NCBI RefSeq assembly: GCF_014650875.1
Contig: NZ_BMVU01000054.1
Span: 1-44,168 of the forward strand
Direction: 5' to 3'
Length of the DNA stretch: 44,168 bases
DNA from: Streptomyces minutiscleroticus
GTDB taxonomy: Bacteria > Actinomycetota > Actinomycetes > Streptomycetales > Streptomycetaceae
Below, piece by piece: positions 8,009 to 15,701 of the stretch. The notes under the pieces are model-generated. The model was given only the letters and a program-made list of their open reading frames with translations, ran no database searches and was not told the DNA's origin. The stretch's first letter is position 1. Every line of letters starts with the position of its first letter. Both the position numbers and the translations under genes were made by a program.

Positions 8009-8674
8009 ATGGCTGGGGCTCAGGGACGACTTTCGGACGGCGGAATGGGCGACGGGACGCAGGGGGGACGGGGCGGGGGCGACGCGGCTCCGCTGCCGTT
8101 CCGCGCCGCGGTCGAGGCGTTGCGGACGGCACGGCCGCGCTCCGAGGTGGAGGTCGAGGCGACGCGGCCGCCGCAGCGGCTGGCGCCGTTCTCGTACGCC
8201 CTGGAGGCCACGGTCGTCCAGGACGACCAGGATCTGGCGGACGGCCGTCTCGTCCTGCTGCACGACCCGGCCGGGCACGACGCCTGGCACGGGACCTTCC
8301 GCCTGGTGACGCTGGTGCGGGCGGAGCTGGAGCCGGAGATGGCCGCCGACCCCTTACTGCCGGACGTGTGCTGGGCCTGGCTGACCGGCGCGTTCCAGGC
8401 GCGCGGGCTGGCGTACGGCGAGCCGGGGGGCACGGTCACGCGTGCGAGCTCCCACCACTTCGGGGGCCTGTCCGAGCGGCCGCCCACCTCCCAGATCGAG
8501 ATCCGCGCCTCGTGGACCCCGCGGGAGGGCCTGGGCGGCGTACCGGACACCGCGTCGCACCTGGCGGCCTGGTGCGACCTCCTGTGCCAGGTGGCGGGCC
8601 TGCCGCCGGCCGGCGCGGGCGGCGACGCGTCGGTGTTCACCCTCCCCCAGCGCAGAGGCCCACAGCCCCGCTGA
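8009..8674 (+). CDS. DUF3000 domain-containing protein
   Basis: A 221-residue cytosolic protein of an actinobacterial family without known function. After a Gly/Asp-rich leader of about 25 residues comes the conserved core: LPFRAAVEALRTARPRSEV, then RLAPFSYALEA, FRLVTLVRAELEPEMAADPLLPDVCW and TRASSHHFGGLSE. In actinobacterial genomes it usually sits beside a ribonuclease D gene and hemE, and the same neighbourhood is seen here. No signal peptide or membrane helix is visible. A promoter box ends seven bases before the ATG, and I infer leaderless translation. Confidence 0.85.
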   Translation: MAGAQGRLSDGGMGDGTQGGRGGGDAAPLPFRAAVEALRTARPRSEVEVEATRPPQRLAPFSYALEATVVQDDQDLADGRLVLLHDPAGHDAWHGTFRLVTLVRAELEPEMAADPLLPDVCWAWLTGAFQARGLAYGEPGGTVTRASSHHFGGLSERPPTSQIEIRASWTPREGLGGVPDTASHLAAWCDLLCQVAGLPPAGAGGDASVFTLPQRRGPQPR

Positions 8675-8792
8675 GCCCGGGGGCCCGCGCACGGCCCGCC
8701 GAAGAGCACCGCACCGCGCCCCATCGCACCGCGGAACGGCGAGACGGGAGACGGCGAGGTCCGGACGCGACACCCCGCGCCCGGTCCTCGCC

Positions 8793-9124
8793 GCACGTCT
8801 GCCACCACCCGGACCGGCCGCGCGCCTGCCGCCGCCTCTGACCGGCCGCACGCCTGCCACCACCTCTGGACCGGCCGCACGTCTGCCGTCGTCCGGGCCC
8901 CACCGCGCGCCTGCCGTCCCCGGAGCAGCCGCCCCCCCTGCCGCCGCCTCTGACCGGCCGCACGCCTGCCGCCCCCCAAGCCTCGCCGCCCTCTGCCGCC
9001 GCCTCTGACCGGCCGCACCCCTGCCGCCGCCCGGAGCAGCCGTACGCCTGCCGTCGTCCGGGCCTCGTCGCACGCCTGCCGCCGCATGGACCGGTCGCAC
9101 ACTTGCGGTCGTCCGGAACAGCCG
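8793..9124. repeat. minisatellite of about 12 degenerate 26-29-base units
   Basis: The 745-base gap between DUF3000 and whiI is largely filled by tandem units, each beginning near CACGCCTGCC. Approximate unit starts are 8793, 8821, 8849, 8878, 8906, 8932, 8961, 8989, 9016, 9043, 9071 and 9098. Three tail types alternate: GCCGCCTCTGACCGGCCG (for example 8831-8848), GTCGTCCGGGCC (8887, 9052) and CCGGAGCAGCCG (8920, 9031). Unit lengths are not multiples of three, so a protein repeat is unlikely. Bases 8675-8792 before it hold GC-rich sequence with no recognised feature. Confidence 0.85.
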
Positions 9125-9313
9125 CACGTTCCCCCCGCGTCCGCGCTCCGTCCGCACATCCCCTCGACGACGTCACCCGCCGGTGCTCTGCATATTTGTC
9201 GATTCGGCCACTTTCGGGCTCGTTACGACGCAGAGCGGACCTCTTTCGATCTATCAGTGATCGATCGCGCGTCCGAATCGCACGGAATCATTCACCAAAT
9301 CGTGATCATCCCC

Positions 9314-9341
9314 TAAAGGCGCACGGGTGTGGTGCCGAAGA
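9314..9341 (+). promoter_or_regulatory. sigma-WhiG-type promoter of whiI
   Basis: TAAA at 9314-9317 and GCCGAAGA at 9334-9341 are separated by exactly 16 bases. The consensus I know for the sporulation (flagellar-type) sigma factor WhiG is TAAA-N16-GCCGATAA, so this matches in all but two positions. whiI is an established direct WhiG target in S. coelicolor. Transcription would start near 9348, leaving a leader of about 75 bases. Confidence 0.8.
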
Positions 9342-9421
9342 CCTCTGTGACCTTGAAAGCACGGTTCGCCCCGGCTTGATCCCCAGAGCCGGTTCCCCGT
9401 CCCCCATCCCCAGGAGGCCTG

Positions 9422-10084
9422 GTGTCCGTTCTCCTCGAGCAGCCCGCAAGCCTGGTCGCCTACCGCCCGAACAAGCCGACCGCCATGGTGGTCGTGGCCG
9501 ATCCCCGCGTCCGCTCCACCGTCACCCGCCACCTGTGGGCCCTCGGAGTGCGCGACGTCATCGAGGCCTCGTCCATCGCGGAGGCTCGTCCCCGCATCGG
9601 CAACCCCCGCGACATCTGCGTCGCCGACGTCCACCTGCCGGATGGTTCCGGCCTCACCCTTCTGTCCGAGACCCGAGCCGCGGGCTGGCCCAACGGCCTG
9701 GCCCTGTCCGCCGCCGACGACATCGGCGCCGTCCGCAACGCCCTCGCCGGCGGTGTGAAGGGCTACGTCGTCACCGGCACCCGCACCAACGTGGGCATGC
9801 CCACCCGCCCCGGCGCCGCCCCCATCGGCTCGGCGGCCGCCCGTATCCACCGCCGCCCCCCGGGTGCCCCGAGCCACCCGGGCGGCTACCGCGAACTGTC
9901 CGGCCGCGAGGTCGAGGTCCTGCGCCTGGTCGCCGAGGGCCAGTCGAACAAGGCCATCGGCGTCTCGATGGGGCTGTCCGCGCTGACCGTCAAGAGCCAC
10001 CTGGCCCGCATCGCCCGCAAGCTCGGCACGGGCGACCGCGCCGGTATGGTCGCCGTCGCCCTGCGTACGGGGATCATTCACTGA
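9422..10084 (+). CDS. whiI: atypical orphan response regulator WhiI
   Basis: A 220-residue regulator of late sporulation. It has an N-terminal receiver-like domain (about 20-140) and a C-terminal LuxR/FixJ-type helix-turn-helix (LSGREVEVLRLVAEGQSNKA and following, about 158-215). The phosphorylation pocket is incomplete. D69 (CVADVHLPDGSG) and a lysine, K113, are present, but only one acidic residue (D27) replaces the usual acidic pair, and S96 stands at the switch position. This agrees with published work on WhiI, which forms a heterodimer with BldM to activate late genes. There is no neighbouring histidine kinase. AGGAGG at 9412-9417 precedes the GTG by four bases. The window shows a WhiG-type promoter upstream and a hairpin downstream, so it is monocistronic. 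Confidence 0.93.
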   Translation: MSVLLEQPASLVAYRPNKPTAMVVVADPRVRSTVTRHLWALGVRDVIEASSIAEARPRIGNPRDICVADVHLPDGSGLTLLSETRAAGWPNGLALSAADDIGAVRNALAGGVKGYVVTGTRTNVGMPTRPGAAPIGSAAARIHRRPPGAPSHPGGYRELSGREVEVLRLVAEGQSNKAIGVSMGLSALTVKSHLARIARKLGTGDRAGMVAVALRTGIIH

Positions 10085-10106
10085 CCTGACCGGTTTCCGA
10101 CCTGGA

Positions 10107-10140
10107 ACGCCCGTCGACGGAACGTTACGTCGGCGGGCGT
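10107..10140 (+). terminator. whiI terminator hairpin
   Basis: A 13-bp stem (10107-10119 with 10128-10140, one G-T pair) encloses an 8-base loop, 23 bases after the whiI stop. Confidence 0.75.
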
Positions 10141-10154
10141 AGTCCATCCACGGA

Positions 10155-10166
10155 TACCCTTGACAG
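10155..10166 (+). promoter_or_regulatory. -10 box of a likely leaderless rnd transcript
   Basis: TACCCT at 10155-10160 is followed by six bases and the GTG start at 10167. No Shine-Dalgarno sequence is visible. Confidence 0.45.
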
Positions 10167-11459
10167 GTGACCGACGCCCAAGAGACCGCAGCAGACAGTC
10201 CACTGCGCACCACCGGAGGCGCCCCTCCGGACGACGGCGGATCATCTGACGCAGGGGCGCCGATCCCGTTGCTGGAACCCCGCGAGGGCATCCCGCCCGT
10301 GATCGCGGACGAGGAGTCCCTCGCCCGGGTGATCGCCGCCTTCGCCGCCGGCACCGGCCCCGTCGCCGTCGACGCCGAGCGCGCCTCCGGCTACCGCTAC
10401 GGCCAGCGCGCCTACCTGGTGCAGCTGCGCCGCGAGGGCGCGGGCACCGCCCTGATCGACCCCGTGGCCTGCCCCGACCTGACGGAGCTGGGCGACGCGA
10501 TCTCCGGCGCGGAGTGGGTGCTGCACGCCGCGACGCAGGACCTGCCCTGTCTGCGCGAGATAGGCATGGTCCCCACCCGTCTCTTCGACACCGAGCTGGC
10601 GGGCCGGCTGGCCGGGTACCCGCGGGTCGGCCTCGGCGCGATGGTCGAGAACGTGCTCGGCTACGTCCTGGAGAAGGGACACTCCGCGGTCGACTGGTCC
10701 ACCCGGCCGCTGCCCGAGCCCTGGCTGCGCTACGCGGCGCTCGACGTGGAGCTCCTGGTCGACCTGCGCGACGCCCTGGAGAAGGAGCTGGACCGCCAGG
10801 GCAAGCTGGAGTGGGCCCGGCAGGAGTTCGACGCGATCGCCTCCGCGCCGCCGCCGGAGCCCCGCAAGGACCCCTGGCGCCGTACGTCCGGGATGCACAA
10901 GGTGCGCCGCCGCCGGCAGATGGCCGCCGTGCGCGAGCTGTGGCAGACCCGGGACCGGGTCGCCCAGCGCCGCGACGTCTCCCCCGGCAAGGTGCTCGGG
11001 GACGCCGCGATCGTCGAGGCCGCGCTCGCCCTGCCGCCCAACGTGCACGCGCTCGCCGCGCTGAACGGCTTCGGGCACCGCATGGGCCGGCGCCAGCTGG
11101 AGCAGTGGCAGGCCGCCGTGGACCGCGCGAAGGCTCTGCCCGAGTCGGAGCTGCCGCAGCCCGGCCAGGCGGTGACCGGTCCCCCGCCGCCGCGCTCCTG
11201 GGCCGACAAGGACCCGGCGGCCGCGGCCCGGCTCTCCGCCGCGCGCGCGGCCGTGTCGGCCCTGGCCGAGCGGCTGGGCATGCCGCAGGAGAACCTGATC
11301 GCCCCGGACGCGGTCCGGCGGGTGTGCTGGGAGCCGCCCGCGGCCCCGGACACCGCCTCGGTCGCGGCCGCGCTCGCCCTGCACGGCGCGCGCCCCTGGC
11401 AGATCGAGCAGGTCGCACCGGCCCTGGCGGAGGCGCTGCGGTCACCGCGTACGGCGTGA
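10167..11459 (+). CDS. rnd: ribonuclease D-like 3'-5' exonuclease
   Basis: A 430-residue DEDD-family exoribonuclease that trims 3' ends of stable RNA precursors. ExoI motif: VAVDAERASG with D69 and E71. ExoII region: LHAATQDLPCLREIG. ExoIII motif: YAALDVELLVDL with the DEDDy tyrosine and last aspartate. An HRDC-type helical domain follows (LPPNVHALAALNGFGHR and neighbours, about 270-350), with a C-terminal helical extension usual in actinobacteria. About 40 disordered N-terminal residues precede the catalytic domain. It starts at GTG 10167. It stands alone between the whiI terminator and a repeat-rich gap. Confidence 0.92.
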   Translation: MTDAQETAADSPLRTTGGAPPDDGGSSDAGAPIPLLEPREGIPPVIADEESLARVIAAFAAGTGPVAVDAERASGYRYGQRAYLVQLRREGAGTALIDPVACPDLTELGDAISGAEWVLHAATQDLPCLREIGMVPTRLFDTELAGRLAGYPRVGLGAMVENVLGYVLEKGHSAVDWSTRPLPEPWLRYAALDVELLVDLRDALEKELDRQGKLEWARQEFDAIASAPPPEPRKDPWRRTSGMHKVRRRRQMAAVRELWQTRDRVAQRRDVSPGKVLGDAAIVEAALALPPNVHALAALNGFGHRMGRRQLEQWQAAVDRAKALPESELPQPGQAVTGPPPPRSWADKDPAAAARLSAARAAVSALAERLGMPQENLIAPDAVRRVCWEPPAAPDTASVAAALALHGARPWQIEQVAPALAEALRSPRTA

Positions 11460-11947
11460 GACGCCCCGCGCGCGGCGGTCGCGCGGGCGGCGGCCGGGCG
11501 GGCGGCGGCCGGGCGCCCGCGGGCGGTGAGGGGTCGCCCCGGTGACGCAGGAGCGCCCCGATGATGCAGGAGCGCTCCGGTGACGCCGGGGCCGTCCCTG
11601 GTGACGCAGGAGCGCCCCTGGTGACGCAGAGGCGTCCCCCCTCCGTTCTCCGCGCCGCGCACCCGGCGGCGGACGGACGAAGCGGACGCTCGCCTCTCCG
11701 CCCCCTCTCCGCCGCCCGCCGTCCGCCGCCCTCCGTCCGGCGTGACGGGCATGACGGACGCCGTCGATATCGCGCCAAGATCTTCGAGGCGGCGCAGGCC
11801 CACCTCCTGCCCGTACGGGACCGCTCAGGCCCGTACGGGCATGGCCACGGTCCTGTTCACGCCATCGCGCACCCCCGCCGCGCCCCCTGCCCGCGGTCGC
11901 CCGGATGTGACCTTCACCGCTCCCGGCGGGGGGACTGTGCAGCATGG
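11460..11947. other. 488-base gap with short repeats, no supported gene
   Basis: The gap between rnd and the fadA regulatory region begins with a G/C-only stretch (about 11465-11525) of repeated CGGGCGGCGGC words, followed by a 20-base-period repeat at 11541-11640. Two copies of the self-complementary GCCCGTACGGG occur near 11808 and 11828. Small open frames here have no Shine-Dalgarno signal or recognisable product. Confidence 0.6.
11541..11640. repeat. five imperfect tandem units of 19-21 bases
   Basis: Units begin at 11541, 11560, 11579, 11600 and 11620. Each resembles GGTGACGCAGGAGCGCCCC. The second unit starts GATGATGC instead of GGTGACGC. They lie just past the rnd stop in a gap without genes. 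Confidence 0.85.
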
Positions 11948-11983
11948 TTACCCGCAAGTAGCATGAGGGTGAGCGCACGCTCA
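11948..11983 (+). promoter_or_regulatory. fadA-fadB promoter with two candidate repressor operators
   Basis: TAGCAT at 11959-11964 is a fair -10 box. TTAC at 11948-11951 and GTAG at 11958-11961 form a near-palindrome overlapping it. The inverted repeat TGAGCG-CA-CGCTCA at 11970-11983 is perfect in its arms and sits at the expected transcription start. The second has the look of a TetR-family operator, as used by fatty-acid-sensing repressors. The actual regulator is unknown. Confidence 0.55.
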
Positions 11984-11993
11984 GCGCGTGCGC
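11973..11993 (+). other. 8-bp stem-loop in the fadA leader
   Basis: GCGCACGC (11973-11980) pairs with GCGTGCGC (11986-11993) around TCAGC. It overlaps the TetR-like palindrome, so it may be only a by-product of it. Confidence 0.4.
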
Positions 11994-12032
11994 CGCGCAG
12001 CAGTGCCGTCCCGCACCTGGAGGAGAGCCATC

Positions 12033-13250
12033 GTGCCTCGTACCGTCAGGGACGTCGTCTTCGTCGACGGCGTCCGCACCCCGTTCGGCAAGGCGGGCCC
12101 GAAGGGCGTCTACCACGAGACCCGCGCCGACGACCTCGTCGTGAAGGCGATCCGGGAGCTGCTGCGCCGCAACCCGGGTCTGGACCCGAAGAAGGTCGAC
12201 GAGGTCGCCATCGCGGCGACCACGCAGATCGGCGACCAGGGCCTGACCATCGGCCGCACCGCGGGCATCCTCGCGGGGCTGCCGGAGTCCGTGCCGGGCT
12301 ACTCCATCGACCGCATGTGCGCGGGTGCGCTGACCGCCGTCACCACCACCGCCGGCTCCATCGCCTTCGGCGCGTACGACGCCGTCATCGCGGGCGGTGT
12401 CGAGCACATGGGCCGCCACCCGATGGGCGAGGGCGTCGACCCGAACCCGCGCTTCGTGTCGGAGAAGCTCGTCGACGAGTCGGCCCTGTTCATGGGCATG
12501 ACCGCGGAGAACCTGCACGACCGCTACCCGCACATCACCAAGCAGCGCGCCGACGAGTACGCCGTGCGCTCGCAGGAGAAGGCGGCCAAGGCGTACGCCA
12601 ACGGCAAGATCCAGGCCGACCTGGTGCCGATCTCGGTGCGCCGCACGAACGCCGAGGCCGGCGAGACCGGCTGGGGCCTGGTCACCGCCGACGAGCCGAT
12701 GCGCCCGGGCACCACGCTGGAGGGCCTGCAGAGCCTGAAGACCCCGTTCCGTACGCACGGCCGGGTCACGGCGGGCAACTCCGCCGGCCTGAACGACGGC
12801 GCGACCGCCTCGATCATCGCCTCCGAGGAGTTCGCCCGCGAGAACGGCCTGCCGGTCAAGATGCGCCTGGTCTCGTACGCCTTCGCGGGCGTCGAGCCCG
12901 AGGTGATGGGCTACGGCCCGATCCCGGCCACGGAGAAGGCGCTGGCCAAGGCCGGTCTGTCGATCGAGGACATCAACCTCTTCGAGATCAACGAGGCCTT
13001 CGCCGTCCAGGTCCTCGCCTTCCTGGACCACTACGGCATCGCGGACGACGACCCGCGCGTCAACCAGTACGGCGGCGCCATCGCGTTCGGCCACCCGCTG
13101 GCCTCCTCCGGCGTCCGCCTGATGACGCAGCTGGCCCGCCAGTTCGAGGAGCAGCCGCACGTCCGCTACGGCCTGACGACCATGTGCGTCGGCTTCGGCA
13201 TGGGCGCGACGGTCATCTGGGAGAACCCGCACTTCGAGGGGGACAAGTGA
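12033..13250 (+). CDS. fadA: 3-ketoacyl-CoA thiolase / acetyl-CoA acetyltransferase
   Basis: A 405-residue thiolase that performs the last step of beta-oxidation, releasing acetyl-CoA. The nucleophilic cysteine is in IDRMCAGALT, the catalytic histidine in GGAIAFGHPLASSG and the second cysteine in TTMCVGFGMG. NEAF occurs in LFEINEAFAV. The GTG at 12033 has GGAGGAG (12019-12025) seven bases upstream. Starting earlier in frame would add an Arg-rich segment with no ribosome site, so I prefer 12033. The stop overlaps the fadB start (GTGA), so the two subunits of the oxidation complex are translationally coupled. Confidence 0.95.
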   Translation: MPRTVRDVVFVDGVRTPFGKAGPKGVYHETRADDLVVKAIRELLRRNPGLDPKKVDEVAIAATTQIGDQGLTIGRTAGILAGLPESVPGYSIDRMCAGALTAVTTTAGSIAFGAYDAVIAGGVEHMGRHPMGEGVDPNPRFVSEKLVDESALFMGMTAENLHDRYPHITKQRADEYAVRSQEKAAKAYANGKIQADLVPISVRRTNAEAGETGWGLVTADEPMRPGTTLEGLQSLKTPFRTHGRVTAGNSAGLNDGATASIIASEEFARENGLPVKMRLVSYAFAGVEPEVMGYGPIPATEKALAKAGLSIEDINLFEINEAFAVQVLAFLDHYGIADDDPRVNQYGGAIAFGHPLASSGVRLMTQLARQFEEQPHVRYGLTTMCVGFGMGATVIWENPHFEGDK

Positions 13251-15376
13251 GCACCACCGCCGAACTTCTGAAGGGCGCGGCCGAGCTCTTCCCCGACGAG
13301 GTCGTCACCCAGGCGCACGTACGCCACCTCGACCTGCCCGCGGGCGCCGGGCGCTTCGCGCTCATCACGCTCGACAACGGCCTGGACCACACCAAGCCGA
13401 CCACCTTCGGGCCGCAGTCGCTGGCGAACCTCGACGCCGCCCTCGACCAGGTCGAGCGGGAGGCGACGGCCGGTGAGATCGTCGGCGTCGGCGTCACCGG
13501 CAAGCCGTTCATCTTCGCCGTCGGCGCCGACCTCAAGGGCGTCGAGCTGCTGAAGCGGCACGAGGACGCGCTGGCCATCGGCAAGGGCGGCCACGACGTC
13601 TTCAAGCGCCTGGCCACGCTGGCCGTGCCGACCTTCGCGTACTACAACGGCGCGGCCATGGGCGGCGGCGTCGAGGTGGGCCTGCACTGCCGGTACCGTA
13701 CGGTCTCGCGCGCCCTGCCGGCGTTCTCGCTGCCCGAGGTCTTCCTCGGCCTGGTCCCGGGCTGGGGCGGCTGCACCCTGCTGCCGAACCTGATCGGCGC
13801 CGACAAGGCCGTCTCGGTGATCATCGAGAACTCCCTCAACCAGAACAAGCAGCTCAAGGGCGACCAGGTCTACGAGCTGGGCATCGCCGACGCGATCTTC
13901 GAGGGCGCGGACTTCCTGGAGCAGTCGCTGATCTGGACGGCGGCCGTCCTCAAGGGCGAGATCGCCGTCGAGCGCCCCGCCGTCGACCGCGGCGAGGCCT
14001 GGGACCAGGCCGTCGCGCGCGGCCGGTCCATCGCCGACGGCAAGGTGCACGGCGCGGCCCCGGCCGCGTACCGCGCGCTGGACATCATCGCCGCCGCCAG
14101 GAACGGCGACCTGCAGCAGGGCTTCGACGCCGAGGACCAGGCCCTCGCGGACCTGATCATGAGCGGCGAGCTGCGCGCGGGCCTCTACGCGTTCAACCTC
14201 GTCCAGAAGCGCGGCAAGCGCCCCGCGGGCGCCCCGGACAAGAACCTGGCCCGCCCGGTCACCAAGGTCGGCGTCGTCGGCGCGGGCCTGATGGCCTCCC
14301 AGCTGGCCCTGCTCTTCCTGCGCCGCCTGGAGGTCCCGGTCGTCCTCACGGACATCGACCAGGAGCGCGTCGACAAGGGCGTGGGCTACGTCCACGCCGA
14401 GATCGACAAGCTGCTCGGCAAGGGCCGCATCAACCAGGACAAGGCCAACCGCCTCAAGGCCCTGGTCACCGGCGTCCTGGACAAGGCGGAGGGATTCTCC
14501 GACGCCGACTTCGTCATCGAGGCCGTCTTCGAGAGGATCGACGTCAAGCAGCAGGTGTTCGCCGAGGTCGAGGCGGTCGCCCCGGCCCACGCGATCCTGG
14601 CGACGAACACCTCGTCCCTGTCGGTGACCGAGATGGCGTCGAAGCTCAAGCACCCCGAGCGGGTCGTCGGCTTCCACTTCTTCAACCCCGTCGCGGTCCT
14701 CCCCCTCCTGGAGATCGTCCGCGGCGAGCGGACGGACGACGCCTCGCTGGCCACGGCCTTCGCCGTCGCCAAGAAGCTGAAGAAGACGGCGGTGCTGGTC
14801 AAGGACGCCCCGGCGTTCGTCGTGAACCGCATCCTCACCCGCTTCATGGGCGAGATCCAGAACGTCATCGACGAGGGCACGCCGGTCGAGGTCGCCGAGA
14901 AGGCCGTCGAGCCCCTCGGCCTGCCCATGTCGCCGCTGGTCCTGCTCGAACTGGTCGGACCGGCGATCGGCCTGCACGTCTCGCAGACGCTGCACGGCGC
15001 CTTCCCGGACCGCTTCACGGTGTCCCCGAACCTGAAGGCGGTCGTGGAGGCCGGCAAGCGCGGCTTCTACGTCTACGACTCCGGCAAGCCGGAGCTCGAC
15101 CCGGAGGTCGCGGCGCTGCTGAAGCAGGGCGACACCGTCCTGACCGAGGAGCAGGTGCGCGCCCGGGTCCTGGACGCGGTGGCCCAGGAGATCGGCCTGA
15201 TGCTCGACGAGGGCGTCGTCGCCGAGGCCCAGGACATCGACCTCTGCCTGATCACCGGCGCCGGCTGGCCCTTCCACCTGGGCGGCATCACGCCGTACCT
15301 GGACCGCGAGGGCGTCAGCGAACGGGTGAACGGGAAGCGGTTCCTGGGAGCTGGGGTGGCCAGCGTTCCGGCGTAG
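13247..15376 (+). CDS. fadB: fatty acid oxidation complex alpha subunit (enoyl-CoA hydratase / 3-hydroxyacyl-CoA dehydrogenase)
   Basis: A 709-residue bifunctional enzyme. Enoyl-CoA hydratase/isomerase domain: about residues 15-310, with oxyanion-hole stretches FAVGADLKG and NGAAMGGGVEVGLHC and the acidic residue in LPEVFLGLVPGWGG. NAD-binding dehydrogenase domain: KVGVVGAGLMASQLA at about 345. Catalytic histidine: VVGFHFFNPV. C-terminal dehydrogenase helices run to the end. Together with FadA it forms the trifunctional beta-oxidation complex. The GTG start at 13247 overlaps the fadA stop by four bases. A strong hairpin follows the stop. Confidence 0.95.
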   Translation: MSTTAELLKGAAELFPDEVVTQAHVRHLDLPAGAGRFALITLDNGLDHTKPTTFGPQSLANLDAALDQVEREATAGEIVGVGVTGKPFIFAVGADLKGVELLKRHEDALAIGKGGHDVFKRLATLAVPTFAYYNGAAMGGGVEVGLHCRYRTVSRALPAFSLPEVFLGLVPGWGGCTLLPNLIGADKAVSVIIENSLNQNKQLKGDQVYELGIADAIFEGADFLEQSLIWTAAVLKGEIAVERPAVDRGEAWDQAVARGRSIADGKVHGAAPAAYRALDIIAAARNGDLQQGFDAEDQALADLIMSGELRAGLYAFNLVQKRGKRPAGAPDKNLARPVTKVGVVGAGLMASQLALLFLRRLEVPVVLTDIDQERVDKGVGYVHAEIDKLLGKGRINQDKANRLKALVTGVLDKAEGFSDADFVIEAVFERIDVKQQVFAEVEAVAPAHAILATNTSSLSVTEMASKLKHPERVVGFHFFNPVAVLPLLEIVRGERTDDASLATAFAVAKKLKKTAVLVKDAPAFVVNRILTRFMGEIQNVIDEGTPVEVAEKAVEPLGLPMSPLVLLELVGPAIGLHVSQTLHGAFPDRFTVSPNLKAVVEAGKRGFYVYDSGKPELDPEVAALLKQGDTVLTEEQVRARVLDAVAQEIGLMLDEGVVAEAQDIDLCLITGAGWPFHLGGITPYLDREGVSERVNGKRFLGAGVASVPA

Positions 15377-15390
15377 CCGCTGTGACGTGA

Positions 15391-15423
15391 GAGGGGCCCT
15401 CCGCGATGCGCGGAGGGCCCCTC
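15391..15423 (+). terminator. fadAB terminator
   Basis: A perfect 15-bp stem pairs 15391-15405 with 15409-15423 around ATG. It begins 15 bases after the fadB stop. Confidence 0.9.
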
Positions 15424-15701
15424 TTCGTGCTTCCCGCCGGTGGGCGCCGAGAGCCCTCGGTACGTCCCGCCGCAGTACGCGGCCGCCCGGCCGAGGCGCC
15501 CATCAGGGTGAACGGAGCCCGGGTGGCCGGGGATCCGGCGCCCGAGGCGTCGACGGCGAGAACGTCGACGACGTGCGCACCCGCGGTCCGGTCCCGGCCC
15601 GGGTCCCAGGACCGGCTGCCGGCGGGGGCCACCGGGGGCGAACCGGGGAACCCGCCGTGCTCCCGGGGCCGGCCCGTACGGCGCGGGGGGCGGGGCGCGG
15701 C

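Noticed and set aside
8793..9124. Possible CRISPR array
   Set aside because: Unit length is about 28 with no unique spacers between identical repeats. The whole unit is repeated and degenerate, and no cas genes are near.
8020..9176. Long minus-strand open frames across the minisatellite (up to 379 codons) rich in Arg, Gly and Ala
   Set aside because: They run antisense through the DUF3000 gene and the repeat. Unit lengths vary between 26 and 29 bases, so the peptide repeat shifts frame. There is no ribosome-binding site or known domain.
11742..11966. Small plus-strand open frame (74 codons) before fadA
   Set aside because: No ribosome-binding site or recognisable sequence, and it runs into the promoter and operator elements.
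11561..13246. Upstream in-frame extension of fadB giving a 1271-codon frame
   Set aside because: It overlaps the whole of fadA out of phase and encodes Arg/Pro-rich nonsense. The GTG at 13247 with a GTGA overlap is the natural start.
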